Below, one piece after another: positions 5,891-7,811 of a stretch of 7,811 nt of DNA. Made by a program: the position numbers and the translations under genes. Position 1 is the stretch's first letter. The number at the start of each line of letters is the position of its first letter. Below the pieces are notes generated by a model. The model saw only the letters and a list, made by a program, of their open reading frames with translations. It ran no database searches and had not been told where the DNA came from. Source of the DNA: Armatimonadota bacterium (GTDB lineage: Bacteria > Armatimonadota > Fimbriimonadia > Fimbriimonadales > Fimbriimonadaceae); contig JAEYWW010000182.1 in NCBI GenBank assembly GCA_023428805.1, positions 1 through 7,811 of the forward strand, in the 5' to 3' direction.

Positions 5891-7811
5891 ATGTTCTTTA
5901 TTCTCGCGGCGCTGGCATCGGGCCAGGCTCCAGTGGAACTGAAGGCCGGGATGACGATCACGTCATCGGTGAAATTGAAGCCGGGAAGCTACTTGCTGGC
6001 GAATTCCGACGGAACGGCGAAGACGGGCGCATTGACCATCCGCGGGAACAACATCACCGTTGATTTCAACGGCGCGACGTTGCGTGGAAGCTCGGAAACA
6101 ACCGACCCCGACAAGCGCGAGGGCACAGGCATCCGCATTGAGGGGCGCAACATCACGATCAAGAACGCGAAGGTGCACGGCTACAAAATCGGCCTCGCCG
6201 CCTTCGATTCGCCCGGCATCAAGATCATCGACAGCGACTTCTCCTACAACTGGAAGAAGCGGCTCATGTCCACCCAGGAGCGAGAAGACCTGAGCGACTG
6301 GATGAGCTATCACCGCAACGAGAAGGATGAGTGGCTGCGCTATGGCGCGGGGATCTACCTCCGCAAGTGCGATGGCTACGAGGTGAAGGGCAACCGGATT
6401 GTCGGCGGGCAAAACGGCCTGATGATGATGGAGTCGAACAAGGGACTTGCCTGGAACAACAATTTCAGCTTCCTCAGTTCGCTTGGCATCGGCATGTATT
6501 TGAGCAGTGACAACCGGATCATGCACAACAAGATCGACTGGGCGCTGCGTGGATTCAGTTATGGCGTCTACAATCGCGGCCAGGATTCAGCGGGCATCCT
6601 GATCTATGAGCAGTCGCATCGCAACACCTTCGCCTACAACTCCGTGACGCACGGCGGCGACGGATTCTTCCTCTGGGCAGGACAGACGACGATGGACACG
6701 GGCAAGGGAGGCTGCAACGACAACATCCTTTACGCCAACGACTTCAGCCACGCGCCAACCAACGGCATCGAGGCGACATTCAGCCGAAACGTCTTCGCCA
6801 ACAACCTCCTTCTGGAGTGCTGGCATGGCATCTGGGGCGGATACAGCTATGAGACCAAGATCGCGGGCAACGTCTTCGGCTACAACGCCGAGGGCATCGC
6901 CATCGAGCACGGCCAGGACAACGAGATTCGCGGCAACACCTTCCACCGCGACCACGAGAGCATCGTCCTCTGGTGGAACGGCAATGCACAAGACCCGAAC
7001 TGGGGCTATCCGAAGCACCGCGACACGCGCAGCATGCGCTACGCCATCGTGGACAACACCATCAGCCACGCGGCCAAGAGCGCGCTGAGGCTCAACAACT
7101 CCCTCGAAGTTCAGTTGAAGAGGAACTTCTTCGACTCCAATGCCAAGATTGCCGAGACGACTGGAAAGTCGGATGGGCAATTCTGGCTGGACAACCGATA
7201 CCACTCGGTGACTGACCCGGACATCAATGATCCGCAGGAGACGCTGAAGATCGGCGACGAATTCAAGCCGATGGCGGCGGCCAGCAGCCTCGCTCAGGGC
7301 AAGTCGTTCGGCGATCCGAAGGAGTATGCGTCCCGATTCGTCACCGAATGGGATCCCTATCTGACCCCGGCGCAGAAGCCGAAGAATGCGAAGACTCCCG
7401 AGGAGAAGCGCCGCGTCGCCGCTCTCGCCCACTATGTCGCCCCGTTGAAAGGGGGCATTGATCCGTTCCTCAAGAAGGGAGCGGTTCGGGGCTGGCGCTA
7501 CATGATTGTGGACGAGTGGGGGCCGTATGACTTCAAGCGACCTCTTCTCTGGTCGCGTGGACCGTCGCCGGACAACCCGGAGGCCACCCGCTTTGAAATC
7601 CTCGGCCCTGCGGGTCAGTGGAAGTCCGCTTCCAACCAGGGCGTCGCGTCGATGAGCGCATCCTCCGGCTCTGTTCCCGGGTTCGTGGACATCGTCTTCG
7701 ACAAGAACAGCGGGGGACAGGTCAAAGTCAATCTGCAGTACACCGGCATGGAGACCGTGGACTATCGCGGCATCCGCACCCCGCCAGGCAAGGAGGTTCC
7801 TTTCGGCTACG
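5891..7811 (+). CDS. Secreted right-handed parallel beta-helix protein, 3' end missing
   Basis: An open frame of 640 codons without a stop, continuing past the right edge. The N-terminus MFFILAALASGQAPVEL is a short signal-like sequence. From about residue 50 to 415 there are some 13 repeated coils of 22-30 residues with an Asn/hydrophobic signature (NNITVDFNGATLRG, RNITIKNAKVHG, YEVKGNRIVGG, NRIMHNKI, NTFAYNSVTHG, NEIRGNTFHRD, VQLKRNFFDSN), the pattern of PbH1/NosD-like beta-helices. A charged insertion at about 122-150 (WKKRLMSTQEREDLSDWMSYH...) interrupts the coils. After a linker, GWRYMIVDEWGPYDFKRPLLW (about 534-554) opens a C-terminal region that looks like a beta-sandwich. Many such helices bind or cleave polysaccharides, but no catalytic residues are recognisable, and no nos genes are nearby to support a NosD role. 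Long open frames on the opposite strand here are shadows. Confidence 0.88.
   Translation, partial: MFFILAALASGQAPVELKAGMTITSSVKLKPGSYLLANSDGTAKTGALTIRGNNITVDFNGATLRGSSETTDPDKREGTGIRIEGRNITIKNAKVHGYKIGLAAFDSPGIKIIDSDFSYNWKKRLMSTQEREDLSDWMSYHRNEKDEWLRYGAGIYLRKCDGYEVKGNRIVGGQNGLMMMESNKGLAWNNNFSFLSSLGIGMYLSSDNRIMHNKIDWALRGFSYGVYNRGQDSAGILIYEQSHRNTFAYNSVTHGGDGFFLWAGQTTMDTGKGGCNDNILYANDFSHAPTNGIEATFSRNVFANNLLLECWHGIWGGYSYETKIAGNVFGYNAEGIAIEHGQDNEIRGNTFHRDHESIVLWWNGNAQDPNWGYPKHRDTRSMRYAIVDNTISHAAKSALRLNNSLEVQLKRNFFDSNAKIAETTGKSDGQFWLDNRYHSVTDPDINDPQETLKIGDEFKPMAAASSLAQGKSFGDPKEYASRFVTEWDPYLTPAQKPKNAKTPEEKRRVAALAHYVAPLKGGIDPFLKKGAVRGWRYMIVDEWGPYDFKRPLLWSRGPSPDNPEATRFEILGPAGQWKSASNQGVASMSASSGSVPGFVDIVFDKNSGGQVKVNLQYTGMETVDYRGIRTPPGKEVPFGY

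Noticed and set aside
6587..7432. 281-aa minus-strand open frame opposite the beta-helix gene (also 5963-6526)
   Set aside because: Antisense shadows; the plus-strand frame is continuous for 640 codons with clear beta-helix repeats.

Overview
The window looks like a chromosomal segment of a GC-rich diderm bacterium. The best guess is Armatimonadota, class Fimbriimonadia. This rests on several secreted proteins with very short signal-like N-termini lacking basic residues, a Tic22-like envelope protein outside an obvious cyanobacterial setting, and GC-rich dispersed-looking intergenic repeats. The taxonomic call is inference. There is no phage, transposon, CRISPR or RNA gene that I can support.

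Layout, left to right: (1) The 3' end of a plus-strand mscL gene (mechanosensitive channel) ends at 115. (2) A gene-free stretch at 116-345 holds a perfect 13-bp hairpin, two copies of a ~41-bp direct repeat and several short GC palindromes. It lies between convergent genes. (3) A minus-strand gene cluster, read right to left, contains gluQ (glutamyl-Q tRNA(Asp) synthetase, 5045-4194), a 741-aa probably secreted protein with two STN/secretin-N-like segments (4137-1912), a 339-aa probably secreted protein made of two similar halves (1866-847), and a 162-aa unrecognised protein (834-346). A perfect 11-bp inverted repeat sits between the 741-aa and 339-aa genes and buries the ribosome-binding sequence of the latter. 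(4) A 74-bp divergent interval at 5046-5119 separates gluQ from a plus-strand gene for a Tic22-like protein (5120-5839). (5) A long plus-strand gene for a secreted right-handed parallel beta-helix protein starts at 5891 and runs off the right end.

How the genes fit together: apart from gluQ (tRNA modification) and mscL (inner-membrane osmotic valve), the remaining genes mostly encode envelope or exported proteins. Known cyanobacterial Tic22 acts in the periplasm in outer-membrane biogenesis, and STN-type segments are typical of outer-membrane secretins and receptors, so an envelope role for the cluster is plausible. A shared pathway is not shown by the sequence. The two plus-strand genes at 5120 and 5891 each have a TANNNT hexamer 6-8 nt before the ATG and no clear Shine-Dalgarno sequence, which suggests leaderless transcripts.
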